The notes under the pieces were generated by a model. It made no database searches. It saw nothing but the letters and a program-made list of their open reading frames with translations, and was not told the DNA's origin. A stretch of DNA of 5,479 nucleotides. Origin: Ruminococcus flavefaciens. GTDB lineage: Bacteria > Bacillota > Clostridia > Oscillospirales > Ruminococcaceae. The translations under genes and the position numbers were made by a program. The stretch lies in the NCBI GenBank assembly GCA_002350065.1, contig DEDQ01000051.1, forward strand, positions 10,362 to 15,840, written 5' to 3'. Numbering within the stretch: the stretch's first letter is position 1; the number at the start of each line of letters is the position of its first letter. Shown here one piece after another: positions 3,570 through 5,479 of this stretch.

Positions 3570-5479
3570 ATGGGTATGTTTAAGAGGGCAAGATCGATCG
3601 CAGCTGGTGCAATCGCCGGCACTATTTTTATTGCCGGACTCTCCGCTTTCCCGGCGGACAATGGCACTCAGAATTTTGAAGTTAACGCTGCAAGTGCCTG
3701 CACTATCAATACGAACAAAATTTATCAGCGGATTCGCGGCTTCGGAGGTATGAACCACCCCGAATGGCAGAGCTATAACGCTCAGAACGGCGCTCCCGGA
3801 GATATGACTGCTGCTCAGGTGCAGACTGCTTTCGGTAACGGCGACGGCGAGCTCGGTCTTTCTATCCTGCGTATCTTCGTCAGCGACGACAAGAATGCTT
3901 GGAAAAACGCTATCCCCACGGCTCAGAGAGCTCAGAAGCTCGGTGCTACGGTGTTCGCGACTCCGTGGAACCCGCCCGCTTCGATGCGTCAGAACGGCTC
4001 AGGCGGTCCTTCAGGCGGACAGTACGTGCTCAAGCAGGGCGCTGAGGCTCAGTACGCTCAGCACCTCAATGACTTCATCAAATACTGCAACAGTCAGGGC
4101 GTAGAGCTCAACTCCATTTCAGTTCAGAACGAGCCTGACTGGTCGGGCGAGTGGACTGCATGGACTGCTGACCGTGCTGCAAGCTTCATTGCGAACTATG
4201 CTCCTACTGTTACAGCAGGAACCAACACAAAGATGATGTCGCCTGAGAGCTTCAGCTACAACAAGAGCTTCTATAACGCTATACTCAACAATTCAAAGGC
4301 GTTTGAGAACTGCGATATGTTCGGAACTCATTTCTACGGCACTCAGCGCAATGCTATGGACTTCCCGGCGCTTGAAAACTGCGGCAAGGAAATATGGATG
4401 ACCGAGGTTTACGTTCCGAACAGCGATAGCAACTCCGCCGACAGATGGCCGGAGGCAGTTGCCGTTTCAGAGAATATCCACAACGCTCTCGTTGTCGGCA
4501 ACATGAACGCTTACGTATGGTGGTATATCCGCCGTCAGTACAGTCCTATCTGGGATTCCGGAAAGGTATCAAAGCGCGGCTACGCAATGGCTCAGTTCTC
4601 GAAATATGTACGTCCCGGCGATGTCCGCATCGACGCTACAGAGCAGCCTAACAGCAATATCCTCGTTTCCGCTTACAAGCACAGCGATACTCAGGTAGAA
4701 ATTGTCGCTATCAACAAGGGAAACACCGAGGTAAATCAGGACTTCAACATCAGCGGCAGAACTATCAAGAATGTCGACCGCTACAGGACCTCCGGAAGCG
4801 AGAACCTCGCTAAGACTCCGAGTATGTCAGCAAGCGGCTCTTCGTTCAATTCGCAGCTCCCCGCAAACAGCGTTTCGACTTACGTTGTAACTCTCGAGAG
4901 CGACGGCAAGGAGCTCCCGCCTGACACAGACGGTCCGATAACAAGAGACCCTATCACTCCCGACGCTAACGGTTACTACTACCATGACACATTCGAGAGC
5001 GGCACTGACGACTGGGAAGCAAGAGGCGGCGCTTCTGTTAATACCGGCGGAACAGCTTATGCCGGAAGCAAGGCTCTTACAGTTTCCGACAGAAGCAGCT
5101 CGTGGAACGGCGCTATGAAAACTCTCGATTCGCTCACTTTCAAGAGCGGCGAGGAGTACAGCTTCAGCGTTGTTGCTGCCGGAAAAGGCAATATGATGCT
5201 CTCTCTCGAGTATACTGACGCTTCAGGCACAACTGCTTATGCTCATATCGCTAATGCAGAATCCTCAGGCGATTACGTTCAGCTCGCTAACGCTAATTAT
5301 AAGCTCCCCGAGGGCTCAGGCTTCAAGCTCTATGTTGAGACTGAGGACGGCTCAGGCGATTTCAGCATCGACGAGGCTATCGTTGCTAAGGCTGGCACTC
5401 AGATAAGCGGTCCTAAGGCTGTGACTATCACTTCCGGCGATATCAACTGCGACGGCGTTGTCAACGCTTTCGATATGCC
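3570..5479 (+). CDS. Secreted cellulosomal GH30 subfamily 8 glucuronoxylanase with CBM22-like module and dockerin (partial, 3' end missing)
   Basis: 636 residues are visible and the frame runs off the window. Residues 1-29 form a signal peptide (FKRAR, hydrophobic 10-27, possible cleavage after AFPA 29 or near NAASA 39-43). The GH30 domain spans about 44-443 and tracks Bacillus subtilis XynC closely: RGFGGMNHPEW (56-66), acid/base E188 in SVQNEPDW, nucleophile E279 in WMTEVY, and WWYIRRQY (317-324). W318, R322 and Y324 correspond, from memory of the family structures, to the residues that bind the (methyl)glucuronic acid side chain. This predicts cleavage of glucuronoxylan at positions set by that substituent. 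A Pro/Asp-rich linker (445-467) leads to a CBM22-like domain (about 469-613; TFESG 474-478, W482, RGG 485-487, W512-N-G), which binds xylan. At 623-636 GDINCDGVVNAFDM begins a type I dockerin, with calcium ligands at D624, N626, D628, N632 and D635, for docking to a cohesin scaffold. It is divergent from the XylR-like regulator, its likely controller. Confidence 0.93.
   Translation, partial: MGMFKRARSIAAGAIAGTIFIAGLSAFPADNGTQNFEVNAASACTINTNKIYQRIRGFGGMNHPEWQSYNAQNGAPGDMTAAQVQTAFGNGDGELGLSILRIFVSDDKNAWKNAIPTAQRAQKLGATVFATPWNPPASMRQNGSGGPSGGQYVLKQGAEAQYAQHLNDFIKYCNSQGVELNSISVQNEPDWSGEWTAWTADRAASFIANYAPTVTAGTNTKMMSPESFSYNKSFYNAILNNSKAFENCDMFGTHFYGTQRNAMDFPALENCGKEIWMTEVYVPNSDSNSADRWPEAVAVSENIHNALVVGNMNAYVWWYIRRQYSPIWDSGKVSKRGYAMAQFSKYVRPGDVRIDATEQPNSNILVSAYKHSDTQVEIVAINKGNTEVNQDFNISGRTIKNVDRYRTSGSENLAKTPSMSASGSSFNSQLPANSVSTYVVTLESDGKELPPDTDGPITRDPITPDANGYYYHDTFESGTDDWEARGGASVNTGGTAYAGSKALTVSDRSSSWNGAMKTLDSLTFKSGEEYSFSVVAAGKGNMMLSLEYTDASGTTAYAHIANAESSGDYVQLANANYKLPEGSGFKLYVETEDGSGDFSIDEAIVAKAGTQISGPKAVTITSGDINCDGVVNAFDM

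Noticed and set aside
3690..3701. Possible lipobox ASA-C at residues 41-44 of the xylanase
   Set aside because: The -3 position is not Leu-like and the Cys is 17 residues beyond the hydrophobic core of the signal peptide. C44 begins the first strand of the catalytic domain, and a dockerin already explains surface attachment.
3534..3758. - strand frame of 74 codons opposite the xylanase signal peptide
   Set aside because: It is antisense to the ribosome binding site and start of the xylanase, with no ribosome binding site or recognisable domain of its own.

Overview
The window looks like a chromosomal segment of a plant-fibre-degrading Firmicute close to Ruminococcus (Oscillospiraceae). The main reason is the last gene. 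It is a secreted xylanase that combines a GH30 catalytic domain, a CBM22-like xylan-binding module and the start of a type I dockerin, the hallmark of a cellulosome component. Supporting signs are consensus sigma-A promoters, strong GGAGG-type ribosome binding sites, and an HU gene followed by a Lys/Ala-rich DUF6465-type protein. The genus is inferred, and the species cannot be told from this window.

Layout. (1) 1-108: the last 35 codons of a Clp-family AAA+ chaperone, most likely ClpB, on +. (2) 109-302: an intergenic stretch that ends in a perfect TTGACA-17-TATAAT promoter. (3) 303-578 and 600-956: a two-gene + strand unit for nucleoid proteins. The first is HU. The second is a small protein with a histone-H1-like AAKK tail and a DUF6465-like domain. 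The unit closes with a textbook intrinsic terminator at 972-1000. (4) 1043-1074: a perfect 14-bp hairpin that serves the convergent gene from the other side. (5) 1096-3282 on -: a 728-residue regulator with a LacI/PBP1-type sugar sensor, a GAF-like middle, a degenerate GGDEF-like domain and a C-terminal AraC helix-turn-helix. (6) 3283-3569: the regulator's 5' leader and a divergent promoter region with two candidate operators. (7) 3570 to the window end on +: the xylanase, cut off inside the first dockerin repeat.

How it fits together. The regulator and the xylanase are divergently transcribed from promoters whose -35 boxes lie 64 bp apart. The regulator resembles E. coli XylR in outline (PBP1 sensor plus AraC DNA-binding domain). 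The simplest reading is that it senses a xylan-derived sugar and controls the xylanase, and perhaps itself. The xylanase keeps both catalytic glutamates and the Trp/Arg/Tyr set that GH30 subfamily 8 enzymes use to grip the glucuronic acid side chain. It is therefore predicted to be an endo-glucuronoxylanase that docks onto a cellulosome. The HU/DUF6465 unit and the Clp fragment are housekeeping and not obviously linked to xylan use.

The least ordinary item is the regulator's domain composition, especially a GGDEF-like domain whose signature has decayed. No CRISPR array, insertion sequence, tRNA or rRNA was seen.
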